Assembly (NCBI GenBank): GCA_020847735.1
Contig: JADLBL010000001.1
Coordinates: forward strand, 124,001 to 188,000
Length of the DNA: 64,000 nucleotides
Direction of reading: 5' to 3'
From: Candidatus Eisenbacteria bacterium
Lineage (GTDB): Bacteria > Eisenbacteria > RBG-16-71-46
Part shown: positions 38,712 through 51,848 of the stretch, piece after piece
How the letters are laid out: each line of letters starts with the position of its first letter
How positions within the stretch are numbered: the first letter of the stretch is position 1
Position numbers and translations under genes: made by a program
Notes under the pieces: model-generated
What the model saw: only the letters and a program-made list of their open reading frames with translations
What the model was told of the DNA's origin: nothing
The model's database searches: none

Positions 38712-39925
38712 ATCCGCGCGAGAGCATCGGCATCGCTCTCGGCGGGGTTCGTGCGAACAAGCTTCGGTCCGTTCTCACCCTGCTCGGGACCATCATCGGC
38801 GTCGCGTCGGTGATCGCGGTCCTTTCCTTCGTCGAGGGGCTCAACCGGTTCGTGACCGACAAGCTGCTGAACGCGGGCGCGAACGTGTTCGTGGTGGACA
38901 AGTTCGGCTTCATCACCAGCCGCGAACAGTTCGACGAGGCGGTCAAGCGGCCGGACGTGACGCTCGCCGACGCCGACGCGCTGCGCGACGGCGTCACCCA
39001 CGCGACGATGGTCGTTCCGCAGGCGGGGGCCTCGGTGCCGCTGCGCTTTCGCAATCGGACGCTGAAGGCGGTGACCCTCAACGGCCGGGGTGCGGGCTAC
39101 GACGTGGTGGACGACCTGACGATCGACGACGGCCGGCACCTTTCGGAGTTCGACGACGCCGGGCGTTCGGCGGTATGCGTGATCGGCCCCGAAGTGGCGG
39201 ACGAGCTGTTCGGCTCTCTGCCCGCGCTCGGACGCTTCATCCGTGTCGGCGAGTACGAGTTCCAAGTCGTCGGGGTGACGAAGGCGAAGGGCAAGGTCTT
39301 CGGCCAGTCCCAGGATCGTTTCGTCACCGTGCCGATCCGCACGTTCCTGAAGTACTGGATGGAGCGGGGCTCGCTCTCGATCGCGCTCAAGAGCGTGGAT
39401 CAGGCCTCCCTCCCGGTGGCGGAGCAGGAGGCACGCAACATCCTGCGCGGCCGGCGCCACCAGCGGCCCGGACAGCCGGACGCGTTCGGAATCACGAACT
39501 CCGAGACCTGGATGACGCTGTACCGCACGGTGACCGGGGGCATCTTCGTTCTGACGATCGGCATCGCCGCCATCTCGCTGCTCGTCGGCGGTATCATGAT
39601 CATGAACATCATGCTGGTGTCGGTCACCGAACGGACGAGGGAGATCGGCATTCGCAAGGCGCTCGGCGCCCGGCGGCGCGACATCCTCATGCAGTTCCTC
39701 GTCGAGGCCACGACGCTGTCGCTGTCGGGTGGAATCCTCGGAATCCTGTTCGGAGGCGGATTGGCCCTGCTGGTCGGCGCGCTCTCGCCCCTGCCGGCCG
39801 AGGTGAGCCTGCCGGCCGTCGTGCTCGGGATCGTCGTGAGCTCGGGCGTCGGCGTGTTCTTCGGCTCCTACCCGGCCTTCCGCGCCGCGCGCCTCGATCC
39901 GATCGAAGCGCTGCGCTACGAGTAG
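38708..39925 (+). CDS. MacB-type ABC permease, first copy
   Basis: This 405-residue FtsX/MacB-like permease has an N-terminal helix ([20 protein letters not shown]), a large periplasmic MacB_PCD domain (about 45-260) and three C-terminal helices (from about 275). These include [21 protein letters not shown] and the end [17 protein letters not shown]. It is homologous to the next gene, which begins 4 bp later. MacB-type mechanotransmission expels substrates through the adaptor and TolC. Confidence 0.9.
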
Positions 39926-39929
39926 CGGC

Positions 39930-41201
<1,272 letters not shown>

Positions 41202-41230
41202 CTCCGAGCCGGGCCGGGCGGGCGGCAGGC

Positions 41231-41239
41231 TGGTATAGT
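41231..41239 (+). promoter_or_regulatory. Extended -10 promoter for uvrA, near-leaderless
   Basis: TGGTATAGT combines a TGn extension with a TATAGT -10 box, and no -35 box is evident. The uvrA ATG at 41249 is only nine bases beyond the box, so the transcript would have almost no leader. No ribosome site is visible before this ATG. Confidence 0.45.
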
Positions 41240-41248
41240 CGCGCGCCC

Positions 41249-44121
<2,873 letters not shown>

Positions 44122-44125
<4 letters not shown>

Positions 44126-45219
44126 CCACCACCGCGACGGCGGAAAAGGTTCGAACGTCCACGCGGGCCCGGACCATGCGGGCGATCGTCAAGGCCTCCG
44201 CGGCCCCGGGCGTCGAGATTCGCGAGGTGCCGGTGCCGGCCGCCGGACCCGGCGAGGTCCTGCTGAAGGTCAAACGCGCCGGAGTGTGCGGCACCGACCT
44301 GCACATCTGGAACTGGGACCGCTGGTCGCAGGGCCGCGTGCGGCCGCCGGTGACGCTCGGCCACGAGTTCGTCGGCGAGGTGGTCGAACTCGGCGAGGGC
44401 GTGGACCACGTCACGCCCGGCGAACTGGTGTCGGCCGAGAGCCACGTGATCTGCCACACGTGCACGGCGTGCCGGAACAACCTCGGGCACGTGTGCGAGA
44501 ACACCCGGATCCTCGGCGTGGATCTCAACGGCGGGTTCACCGAGTACGTGGCGATCCCGGCCGTGAACGCCTGGCGCGTTCCGCCGGGCGTGCCGCTCGA
44601 GGTCGCGGCGATCCTGGAGCCGACGGGCAACGCGGTGCACACGGCGTTCTCCGGCCCGCTTTCGGGCTGCAACATCGGCGTGACCGGCTGCGGACCGATC
44701 GGCCTGTTCGCGATCGGCATCGCGCGCGCCGCCGGCGCCTCGCGGGTGATCGCCTCGGACGTTTCGGCCTACCGGCTCGAGCTGGCGCGCCGGATGCACG
44801 CCGACGCGGTGATCGACGTTTCGAAGGAGAACTTCGTCGAACGGGTGAAGGAAGTGACGCACGGACGCGGGCTCGACGGCGTGCTCGAGATGTCCGGCAA
44901 CCCGCAGGCCATGCGCGACGGACTGCAGTCGCTGCGCAACGGCGGGCGGCTGTCGCTGCTCGGGCTGCCGACCGAACCCTTCGACCTGGACTGGAACCGG
45001 CTGCTGATCTTCAAGGGCGTCACGCTGCACGGCATCGTCGGGCGCCGGATGTACGAGACGTGGGACCAGCTCGACCAGCTCCTGCGATCGGGCCGGCTGG
45101 ACCTTCGACCGTCCATCACGCACGTGATGGCGATGGAGCGCTTCGACGAGGCCGTCGGACTGCTGCGCGAAGGTCGCGCGGGCAAGATCGTGCTCGTTCC
45201 GTGGGGCGAGGCGGAGTAG
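44122..45219 (+). CDS. tdh: L-threonine 3-dehydrogenase (zinc-dependent MDR)
   Basis: This enzyme oxidises threonine to 2-amino-3-ketobutyrate with NAD. The 365-residue protein has the catalytic zinc site ([11 protein letters not shown] and GHEFVGEV), a structural zinc four-Cys cluster ([15 protein letters not shown]), and a Rossmann fold ([20 protein letters not shown]). About 18 extra N-terminal residues precede the usual start. kbl follows after 11 bp, the classical tdh-kbl pair converting threonine to glycine and acetyl-CoA. Confidence 0.95.
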
Positions 45220-45230
45220 GGGAGGCAGGC

Positions 45231-46439
45231 ATGTTCGACTCGATGAAGGAGCCGCTCGCGCAGGAGCTGGCGAGGATCCGCGAGGCTGGCCTGTACAAGG
45301 ACGAGCGGGTCATCGTATCGCCGCAGGGGCCGCAGGTGCGGCTCGAGGACGGCCGCGACGTGCTGGTGTTCTGCGCCAACAACTACCTCGGGCTCTCGAG
45401 CCACCCGAAGGTGATCGAGGCGGCGCACCGGGCGCTCGACTCGCACGGTTACGGCATGTCGTCGGTGCGCTTCATCTGCGGCACGCAGGATCTGCACAAG
45501 CTCCTCGAACGCCGGATCTCGGAGTTCCTCGGCACCGAGGACACGATCCTCTACGCGGCGTGCTTCGACGCCAACGGCGGGGTGTTCGAGCCGCTGCTGG
45601 GAGAGAACGACGCCGTGATCAGCGACGCGCTCAACCACGCCTCGATCATCGACGGGGTGCGGCTGTGCAAGGCCCGGCGCTGGCGCTTCGCGAACAACGA
45701 CATGTCGGACCTCGAACGTTGCCTTCGGGAGGCCGACGCGCAGGGCTGTCCGCAGAAGCTGATCGTCACGGACGGCGTCTTCAGCATGGACGGCACGGTC
45801 GCGAACCTGAAGTCCATCGTCGAGCTCGCGGAGGCGCATCGGGCGCTGGTGATGGTGGACGAGTGCCACGCGACCGGCTTCGTGGGGCGCACCGGCCGCG
45901 GCACGCCCGAGCTGCACGGCGTGCAGGGGCGCGTGGACATCCTCACCGGCACGCTGGGCAAAGCCCTGGGTGGCGCGCTGGGCGGCTTCACCTCGGGACG
46001 TCGCGAAATCGTCGAGATGCTGCGCCAGCGTTCGCGACCCTACCTGTTCTCGAACGCCCTTCCGCCCGCGGTCGTCGGCGCCAGCATCGCCGTCTTCGAG
46101 CTGCTTTCCTCGACGACCGAGCTGCGCGACCGACTCGAATCGAACACCCTGCGATTCCGGGAAGGCATGGCCGCCGCGGGGTTCGAGATCAAGCCCGGCA
46201 CGCACCCGATCGTCCCGATCATGCTGTACGACGAACGCCTCGCGCACGAGCTGGCGGCCCGGCTCCTCGAGCGGGGAATCTACGTGATCGGCTTTTCGTT
46301 TCCGGTCGTGCCGCGTGGCCAGGCACGCATTCGCGTGCAGCTCTCGGCCGCGCACACGCACGAGCAGATCGACCGGGCGATCGAGGCGTTCACGCAGGCG
46401 GGAAGGGAACTGGGCGTGCTCCGGCACGCCGCCCGCTGA
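45231..46439 (+). CDS. kbl: 2-amino-3-ketobutyrate CoA ligase (glycine C-acetyltransferase)
   Basis: This PLP enzyme cleaves 2-amino-3-ketobutyrate with CoA to glycine and acetyl-CoA. The 402-residue protein has [55 protein letters not shown] and [12 protein letters not shown], where Lys244 binds PLP, the same number as in E. coli Kbl. ATG 45231 follows a GGGGAGGCAGG ribosome site. It partners tdh upstream. Confidence 0.96.
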   Translation: MFDSMKEPLAQELARIREAGLYKDERVIVSPQGPQVRLEDGRDVLVFCANNYLGLSSHPKVIEAAHRALDSHGYGMSSVRFICGTQDLHKLLERRISEFLGTEDTILYAACFDANGGVFEPLLGENDAVISDALNHASIIDGVRLCKARRWRFANNDMSDLERCLREADAQGCPQKLIVTDGVFSMDGTVANLKSIVELAEAHRALVMVDECHATGFVGRTGRGTPELHGVQGRVDILTGTLGKALGGALGGFTSGRREIVEMLRQRSRPYLFSNALPPAVVGASIAVFELLSSTTELRDRLESNTLRFREGMAAAGFEIKPGTHPIVPIMLYDERLAHELAARLLERGIYVIGFSFPVVPRGQARIRVQLSAAHTHEQIDRAIEAFTQAGRELGVLRHAAR

Positions 46440-46452
46440 CCACCCGGCCGCC

Positions 46453-46481
46453 TTGACCCCCTCCCGGCGCCGGACCTAAGT
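46453..46481 (+). promoter_or_regulatory. Predicted promoter for gcvT-gcvH
   Basis: TTGACC (46453-46458), a 17-bp spacer and CTAAGT (46476-46481) lie between kbl and gcvT, about 34 bp before the GTG. An inverted repeat brackets the -10 box and is listed separately. Confidence 0.5.
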
Positions 46482-46490
46482 TGCGCCGGG
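46463..46490. promoter_or_regulatory. Inverted repeat flanking the gcvT -10 box (operator candidate)
   Basis: CCCGGCGC (46463-46470) and GCGCCGGG (46483-46490) are exact reverse complements. They are 20 bp apart start to start and enclose the -10 element in the 12-base loop. The geometry suits a dimeric repressor; it could also be a kbl terminator stem, although no U-tract follows. Confidence 0.4.
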
Positions 46491-46514
46491 CCATTCGCCA
46501 CAGGAGCCTTGACC

Positions 46515-47624
46515 GTGCCACCCGCCACGTCCCTGAAGCAGACGCCGTTCACGGAGTTCCATCGCGCCGCCGGCGCGAAGCTCGTCGAGTTCGCGGGCTT
46601 CGAGATGCCGGTCCGCTACACGGGCGACGTCCGCGAACACCTCGCGGTTCGCAACACCGCGGGCCTGTTCGACATCACGCACATGGGCGAGTTCGAGGTG
46701 CGGGGCGCCCAGGCGGGCGAGTGGCTCGACCGCATGCTCACCAACCACGTCGGTGGGATGGCGATCGGGCAGTGCCTCTACTCGCCGATGTGCCGTCCCG
46801 ACGCGGGCATCGTGGATGACCTGCTCGTCTATCGTTACGCGGATCGCTTCATGCTGGTCGTGAATGCGTCGAACATGGCGAAGGACTTCGCCTGGCTCGA
46901 CTCCCACCGGCCGGCCGGGATCTCGCTCGAGGACCGCTCCGCGGCGACGGCGTTGCTGGCGGTGCAGGGCCCGAAGGCCTCCGCCGTGCTGGCCGGCCAC
47001 GTGCCGGCGGCGGCGCTTGATCTCGGCTTCTACCGCTTCACCGAAGGCGGAATCTTCGGCGTCCCCGCAACGGTTTCGCGGACCGGCTACACCGGCGAAG
47101 ACGGCTTCGAGCTGTACTTCGAGCCCGCTCACGGAGCCGCCGTCTGGGAAGGGCTGTTGCGGGCGGGGGAGCCGCATGGACTGGAACTCGTCGGCCTGGG
47201 AGCGCGCGACACGTTGCGGCTCGAAATGGGCTACATGCTCTACGGAAACGACATTGACGACACGACCACCCCGCTCGAAGCCGGCCTGGGCTGGACCGTC
47301 AAGCTCGCCAAGGGCGAGTTCCACGGCAGCGCGGTCCTGGCGAAGCAGAAGGCGGAGGGCCTCAAGCGTCGCCTGGTCGGCTTCCAGCTCGAAGGCCGAC
47401 GCGTTCCGCGTCACGGCATGAACATCGTCGCGGGCGGACGCACCGTCGGGCAGGTCACGAGCGGCACCTTCAGTCCGAGTCTCGAGCGACCCATCGGCAT
47501 GGGCTACGTCGAGACGGCGCTCGCCGCCAACGGGACGGCGCTCGAGATCCAGGCCGGCAGCAGCTTGCTCGCCGCGCGGGTCACCGCGCGACCGTTCTAC
47601 ACCCGCGGTTCGCACCGCTCATGA
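46515..47624 (+). CDS. gcvT: Glycine cleavage system T protein (aminomethyltransferase)
   Basis: GcvT releases ammonia from the aminomethyl-lipoyl arm of GcvH and passes the carbon to tetrahydrofolate. The 369-residue protein has FHRAAGAKLVEFAGFEMPVRY, NTAGLFDITHMGEFEV, the folate-domain segment SRTGYTGEDGFELYF and LGARDTLRLEMGYMLYG. GTG 46515 is chosen because CAGGAG lies 8 bp upstream; the TTG at 46509 would leave two bases. gcvH follows; the P protein is not in the window. Confidence 0.94.
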   Translation: MPPATSLKQTPFTEFHRAAGAKLVEFAGFEMPVRYTGDVREHLAVRNTAGLFDITHMGEFEVRGAQAGEWLDRMLTNHVGGMAIGQCLYSPMCRPDAGIVDDLLVYRYADRFMLVVNASNMAKDFAWLDSHRPAGISLEDRSAATALLAVQGPKASAVLAGHVPAAALDLGFYRFTEGGIFGVPATVSRTGYTGEDGFELYFEPAHGAAVWEGLLRAGEPHGLELVGLGARDTLRLEMGYMLYGNDIDDTTTPLEAGLGWTVKLAKGEFHGSAVLAKQKAEGLKRRLVGFQLEGRRVPRHGMNIVAGGRTVGQVTSGTFSPSLERPIGMGYVETALAANGTALEIQAGSSLLAARVTARPFYTRGSHRS

Positions 47625-47643
47625 AGCCGTAGGGAGGAGTCCC

Positions 47644-48033
47644 GTGGGATTTCCCGACGACGTTCGCTACACGAAGGAGCACGAGTGGGCCCGCGAAGAG
47701 GGCGGGCTGGTCACGGTCGGCATCACGAGCTGGGCCACCGATCAGCTCGGAGACGTGGTGTTCGTCGAGCTGCCCGAACCCGGACGGGCGCTGGAGGCCG
47801 GCAAGCCGTTCGGGGTCGTCGAAGCGGTCAAGACGGTGAGCGACCTGTTCGCTCCCCTGGCGGGCGAAGTGGTCGAGGTGAACACGTTGCTGGCGGACAA
47901 CCCGGCGGTCGTGAACCAGGCGCCGTACGGCGACGGCTGGATGGTGCGGATCCGGCCCTCGGACCCGAAGGCCTTCGCGCAGCTCCTCTCGCACGACGAC
48001 TACGAGAAGCTCGTCGAGGAACAGCACGCGTGA
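47644..48033 (+). CDS. gcvH: Glycine cleavage system H protein (lipoyl carrier)
   Basis: This 129-residue carrier begins DVRYTKEHEWAREEGG and has the lipoylation site GVVEAVKTVSDLFAP with Lys63, followed by GEVVEVN and the C-terminal helices. It shuttles the aminomethyl group between the P, T and L proteins. The start is GTG. A lipoate-ligase-like gene at 55339 might modify it. The unknown eight-gene cassette begins 37 bp downstream. Confidence 0.96.
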   Translation: MGFPDDVRYTKEHEWAREEGGLVTVGITSWATDQLGDVVFVELPEPGRALEAGKPFGVVEAVKTVSDLFAPLAGEVVEVNTLLADNPAVVNQAPYGDGWMVRIRPSDPKAFAQLLSHDDYEKLVEEQHA

Positions 48034-48070
48034 CGCGCCACGGCGCGGGCGCCGGGCGGGCCGATCGAAC

Positions 48071-48538
48071 GTGAACGCGGCGCTGCCGGCGGAGCTCGAA
48101 CCCGTCGCCGCGCCGGTGCGGACGGCGGCGGCATGGACGTACGACCCGTGGCGCGAACGGCCGCGAGTCGCCGCGCTCGCGCTCGCCGGCGCGCTCGGGC
48201 TGTGCGCGCTGGTGGTCTCGGCGCGCGAGCCGTTTCTCGTCGTCGCCGGCCTGTGCGCGTTCTGCATCGCCGCGTTCGCGCCCGCCCTCGCTCCGACCGA
48301 GGTGCGTCTCGACGGCGACGCCGTGGCGGCCCGATCGCTGTTCGGCTGGCAGCGTCGCCGCTGGGCGTCCGTGCGGCGCGTGGACGTGCTTCCGGCGGCG
48401 GTCCTGCTCTCGCCGTTCGCCGAACGCCGCTGGCTGGACCGGACCCGGGGCCTCGTCCTGCCCCTGCCGGCCGAGGGCAGGGCGGAGCGGATCGCCCTCA
48501 TCCGCTCTCTGCAGGAGGCGGCGATTGGCCGACCGTGA
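48071..48538 (+). CDS. Hypothetical small membrane protein, PH-like tail
   Basis: This 155-residue protein starts at GTG 48071. Two adjacent membrane helices (about 34-50 and 55-73) precede a domain with EVRLDGDAVAARSLFGWQRRRWASVRRV, given by position 78-105, that looks like a bacterial PH-type beta fold. No known function. It overlaps the next gene by 14 bp and is the first of a tightly linked series through 51778. Confidence 0.55.
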   Translation: MNAALPAELEPVAAPVRTAAAWTYDPWRERPRVAALALAGALGLCALVVSAREPFLVVAGLCAFCIAAFAPALAPTEVRLDGDAVAARSLFGWQRRRWASVRRVDVLPAAVLLSPFAERRWLDRTRGLVLPLPAEGRAERIALIRSLQEAAIGRP

Positions 48539-48836
48539 GGAAGTCGCGGCCCCCGACGCGGCCCTGCTCGATCGGCTGGCCGTCCGGATCGTCGAGTTGC
48601 GGCTCGAGACCCCGGCGATGCTGACGATCGAAACGGCGCGTCCGCTGTCGCTCGTCGCGGGACAGGCCATGCTCTTCTTCGAGCCCATCGTCCAGGCGCT
48701 GTTCCGTCTTCCGGACTACCGTCGCTACTCCGAGCTGGTCGGCCGTCGCGAGTGCCTCGCGCACCTCGCGGACCGGATCGAGCATCATGCCGCGGGCCGC
48801 CAGGCGCCTCGCGGTCCGGCCGGGAGACCCACATGA
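48525..48836 (+). CDS. Hypothetical 103-residue protein of the MutL-like cassette
   Basis: This gene starts at TTG 48525 with GGAGG ten bases upstream. The protein has a helical N-terminus (LLDRLAVRIVELRLETPAML) and a hydrophobic centre (VAGQAMLFFEPIVQALF) that may be an amphipathic helix or a membrane dip. Both ends overlap neighbouring genes by 14 and 4 bases, so it is probably co-translated with the MutL-like protein. I do not recognise a family. Confidence 0.6.
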   Translation: MADREEVAAPDAALLDRLAVRIVELRLETPAMLTIETARPLSLVAGQAMLFFEPIVQALFRLPDYRRYSELVGRRECLAHLADRIEHHAAGRQAPRGPAGRPT

Positions 48837-50653
48837 GCGGTGACATCCGGTCGATTCTCGCGACCGACTGCGGCTCGACCACGACCAAGGCGATCCTCAT
48901 CGAGCGGGAGGCCGACGGTTTCCGGCTCAAGACGCGGGGTGAGGCTCCGACCACCGTGGAGGCGCCGTTCGAGGACGTGACGCGCGGCGTGCTGAACGCC
49001 GTCCGCGAGGTCGAGGAGCTTCGCGGACGGCCGTTGCTCGACGGCGAGCGCATCCGCACGCCGCAGCAGGGAGAGGCCGGCGTGGACCTCTACGTCTCGA
49101 CGTCGAGCGCCGGCGGCGGGCTGCAGATGATGGTCTCGGGGCTGGTGCTGCAGATGACGGGCGAGAGCGCGCAGCGTGCCGCGCTCGGCGCGGGCGCGAT
49201 CGTGATGGACGTGATGGCGCTGAACGACGGGCGCCGGCCGCACGAGAAGATCCGCCGCCTCCGTCAGCTGCGACCCGACATGATCCTGCTCTCCGGCGGG
49301 ACCGACGGCGGCGACGTCCGCCGGGTCGCGGAGATGGCCGAGCTGCTCGCCGCGGCCGATCCCAAGGCGCGCCTCGGCGCCGGATACGAGCTGCCGGTGG
49401 TCTTCGCCGGGAATCGCGACGCGGCGGCGACCGTCGCATCGAGCCTCGGGTCGCGCGTCGCCCTTTCGACCGTTCCCAACCTGAGGCCGACGCTGGAGCG
49501 CGAGAACCTCGGACCGGCCCGCGACGCGATCCACGAACTGTTCATGGAACACGTCATGGCGCACGCGCCCGGCTACAAGAAGCTCATGACCTGGACGGCC
49601 GTGCCGATCATGCCCACTCCCGGGGCCGTGGGCCTCATCATCGAGAAGATCGCACGGCGCGACCGCCGCTCGGTGCTGGGCGTGGACATCGGCGGCGCGA
49701 CCACCGACATCTTCTCGGTGTTCGACGATCCGGGCGGCGCCGGGCCGGTGTTCAACCGCACGGTCTCGGCCAACCTGGGAATGAGCTACTCGATCTCGAA
49801 CGTCATGGCGGAGGCGGGGCTGGACGGCATCCTGCGCTGGGTGCCGTTCCCCGTGGACGAAGTCGAGCTGCGAAACCGGATCAAGAACAAGATGATCCGT
49901 CCCACCACCATCCCGCAGTCCCTCGAGGACCTCGTCCTCGAGCAGGCCATCTGCCGCGAGGCCCTGCGGCTGTCCTTCGAGCAGCATCGCGCGCTCGCGG
50001 TCGGGCTCAAGGGACGCCAGCAGGCCCGCGACATCTCGGATGCGCTCGAGCAGTCGGCGAGCGGCGCCTCGCTCGTGGACCTGATGGCCCTCGGCCTGCT
50101 GGTCGGCTCGGGCGGGGTGCTCTCGCACGCGCCGCGGCGCGCGCAGGCGATGCTGATGATGATCGACGCGTTCCTGCCCGAGGGTGTCACGGCGCTCGCG
50201 GTGGACAGCATCTTCATGACCCCGCAGCTGGGAGTGCTCTCGACCGTTCACGAGGAGGCGGCCGCCCAGGTCTTCGAACGGGACTGCCTCGTCCACCTCG
50301 GCGCGTGCGTCGCCCCGATGGGGCCGGGACGAGCCGGCCATGCCTGCATGAGCGTCGAGCTGACGCCCGAGCGGGGCGCCCCGGCACGACACGCCGTGAC
50401 CTACGGCGAGTTCACGCTCGTGCCCGTTCCGCAGGGCGGGCGGGTGCGGCTGGAGGTGCGGCCGGAACGCGGCTTCGACGTCGGGGCGGGGCGCGGCAAG
50501 CCGCTGCAGACGGAAGTGGAAGCGGGTGTCGTGGGCATCGTTCTGGACGCGCGCGGGCGCCGGCCCTTCACGCTGCCGGAGGACGCCGCCGCGCGCATCG
50601 CCAAACTGCGCGAGTGGAACCGGGCGATGTCCCTGTACCCGCGGGAGGTCTGA
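48833..50653 (+). CDS. MutL-family ASKHA ATPase (glutamate mutase MutL-like)
   Basis: This 606-residue protein belongs to the MutL family named from clostridial glutamate mutase operons; it is unrelated to mismatch-repair MutL. The ASKHA nucleotide fold is visible as phosphate-1 DCGSTTTK (12-19) and phosphate-2 DIGGATTD (from 285). TSSAGGGLQMMVSGLV, LLSGGTDGGD and MPTPGAVGLIIEK are family blocks. Such proteins resemble reactivators or chaperones of B12 enzymes, but no mutS or mutE lies nearby. ATG 48833 overlaps the preceding stop, and the next gene begins immediately at 50654. ATPase fold is firm; role unknown. Confidence 0.85.
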   Translation: MSGDIRSILATDCGSTTTKAILIEREADGFRLKTRGEAPTTVEAPFEDVTRGVLNAVREVEELRGRPLLDGERIRTPQQGEAGVDLYVSTSSAGGGLQMMVSGLVLQMTGESAQRAALGAGAIVMDVMALNDGRRPHEKIRRLRQLRPDMILLSGGTDGGDVRRVAEMAELLAAADPKARLGAGYELPVVFAGNRDAAATVASSLGSRVALSTVPNLRPTLERENLGPARDAIHELFMEHVMAHAPGYKKLMTWTAVPIMPTPGAVGLIIEKIARRDRRSVLGVDIGGATTDIFSVFDDPGGAGPVFNRTVSANLGMSYSISNVMAEAGLDGILRWVPFPVDEVELRNRIKNKMIRPTTIPQSLEDLVLEQAICREALRLSFEQHRALAVGLKGRQQARDISDALEQSASGASLVDLMALGLLVGSGGVLSHAPRRAQAMLMMIDAFLPEGVTALAVDSIFMTPQLGVLSTVHEEAAAQVFERDCLVHLGACVAPMGPGRAGHACMSVELTPERGAPARHAVTYGEFTLVPVPQGGRVRLEVRPERGFDVGAGRGKPLQTEVEAGVVGIVLDARGRRPFTLPEDAAARIAKLREWNRAMSLYPREV

Positions 50654-51778
50654 GTGTCGCATTCCTACACGCCCGGGCTCCGGGTCACGGCGCAGGCCCG
50701 CGTGCGGCGCGAACGGCGCCTGCCGCTGCGCGGCGAGGTGCTGCTGGAGCGCGGCGCACGCGTGACGCCCGAGACCGTGGTCGCGCGAACCGAGCTTCCC
50801 GGCAACGTCCAAACGGTGAACCTCGCGGCCGGCCTGGGAGTCGAGCCGGCGCGCGCGGCGGAAGCGCTGCTGGTTCCGGTCGGCTCGGCCGTGCGAAAGG
50901 GGGACGGGATCGCGCGGGCCTCGACGATGTTCGGGCTCGTGCAGAACCGCGTCGAGGCCCCGGCCGACGGCGTGATCGAGAGCCTCTCTCCGGTGACGGG
51001 GCAGCTGATCCTGCGCGAGCCGCCGATCCCGGTCGAGGTCAACGCGTACGTCGCCGGCACGGTGGCCGAGGTGCTGCCGGGTGAAGGCGTCGTCGTCGAG
51101 ACGGAAGGGGCGTTCCTGCAGGGCATCTTCGGGGTCGGCGGCGAGACCTCCGGGCCGATCGCCTGCGCGGTCGCCGGGCCGGACGCGGAGCTGCGGACCC
51201 CGGACCTGCGCGCCGAACACCGCGGATGCGTGGTCGTGGGTGGCGCGTGGGTCAGCCACGACACGCTGATGCAGGCCCGCGAGTTCGGCGTCCGGGCGGT
51301 GGTGGTCGGCGGCTTCGACGATGCGGACCTGCGCCGGCTGCTCGGACGCGATCTGGGCGTGGCGATCACCGGCTCGGAGGAGATCGGCCTGACGCTCGTC
51401 ATCACGGAGGGCTTCGGCCGCATCCCGATGGCGGCGCGGACGTGGGACCTGCTCTCGGAGCGACAGGGCGAGACGGCGTCGGTGAGCGGCGCCACGCAGA
51501 TTCGCGCCGGCGTCCAGCGGCCCGAAATCCTGGTGCCCCGCGCCGGCGGAGCGCCCGCGCCCTCCGAATCGGCCGAGGACGGCGGGCTCGACATCGGCTC
51601 TCCGGTTCGCGTCATTCGCGCGCCCCATTTCGGGCGGCTCGGAAAGGTGTGTGAGCTGCCGGCCGCGCTCCAGCCGCTCGAGACGGAGGCGCTCGCGCGC
51701 GTGCTGGTGGTCGAGTTCGCGGACGGCTCGGGACGCGCGACGGTGCCGCGCGCCAACGTGGAGCGGCTCGCGCCGTGA
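50654..51778 (+). CDS. Conserved hypothetical, barrel-sandwich plus KOW-like C-terminus
   Basis: This 374-residue soluble protein starts at GTG directly after the MutL-like stop. Residues about 75-155 resemble a barrel-sandwich hybrid (VGSAVRKGDGIARAST, RVEAPADGVIESLSPVTGQL, VAGTVAEVLPGEGVVVE). The modifiable lysine of biotinyl or lipoyl carriers is missing. A middle alpha/beta part (CVVVGGAWVSHDTLMQAREF) follows. The end (SPVRVIRAPHFGRLGKVCEL) looks like a KOW-type small barrel. No function is known. Tight coupling suggests it binds the MutL-like ATPase. Confidence 0.6.
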   Translation: MSHSYTPGLRVTAQARVRRERRLPLRGEVLLERGARVTPETVVARTELPGNVQTVNLAAGLGVEPARAAEALLVPVGSAVRKGDGIARASTMFGLVQNRVEAPADGVIESLSPVTGQLILREPPIPVEVNAYVAGTVAEVLPGEGVVVETEGAFLQGIFGVGGETSGPIACAVAGPDAELRTPDLRAEHRGCVVVGGAWVSHDTLMQAREFGVRAVVVGGFDDADLRRLLGRDLGVAITGSEEIGLTLVITEGFGRIPMAARTWDLLSERQGETASVSGATQIRAGVQRPEILVPRAGGAPAPSESAEDGGLDIGSPVRVIRAPHFGRLGKVCELPAALQPLETEALARVLVVEFADGSGRATVPRANVERLAP

Positions 51779-51811
51779 ACCGCACGCGCACCCGAAACGA
51801 CGCGCGATTCG

Positions 51812-51840
51812 TTGACGTGCCCGCGGAGCGGTTGCTAGTT
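51812..51840 (+). promoter_or_regulatory. Predicted promoter for the DUF6754 gene
   Basis: TTGACG (51812-51817), a 17-bp spacer and CTAGTT (51835-51840) lie in the 70-bp gap after the MutL-like pair. The GTG at 51849 follows after eight bases and the alternative ATG at 51873 after 32. It divides the cassette into two transcription units. Confidence 0.45.
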
Positions 51841-51848
51841 TCGCCGCC

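Noticed and set aside
46440-46514. Glycine riboswitch before gcvT
   Set aside because: The gap is only 75 bp, too short for even a single aptamer plus expression platform, and no consensus core is visible.
48833-50653. DNA mismatch repair MutL
   Set aside because: The protein shows ASKHA phosphate motifs, not the GHKL ATPase motifs of mismatch-repair MutL; the shared name is coincidental.
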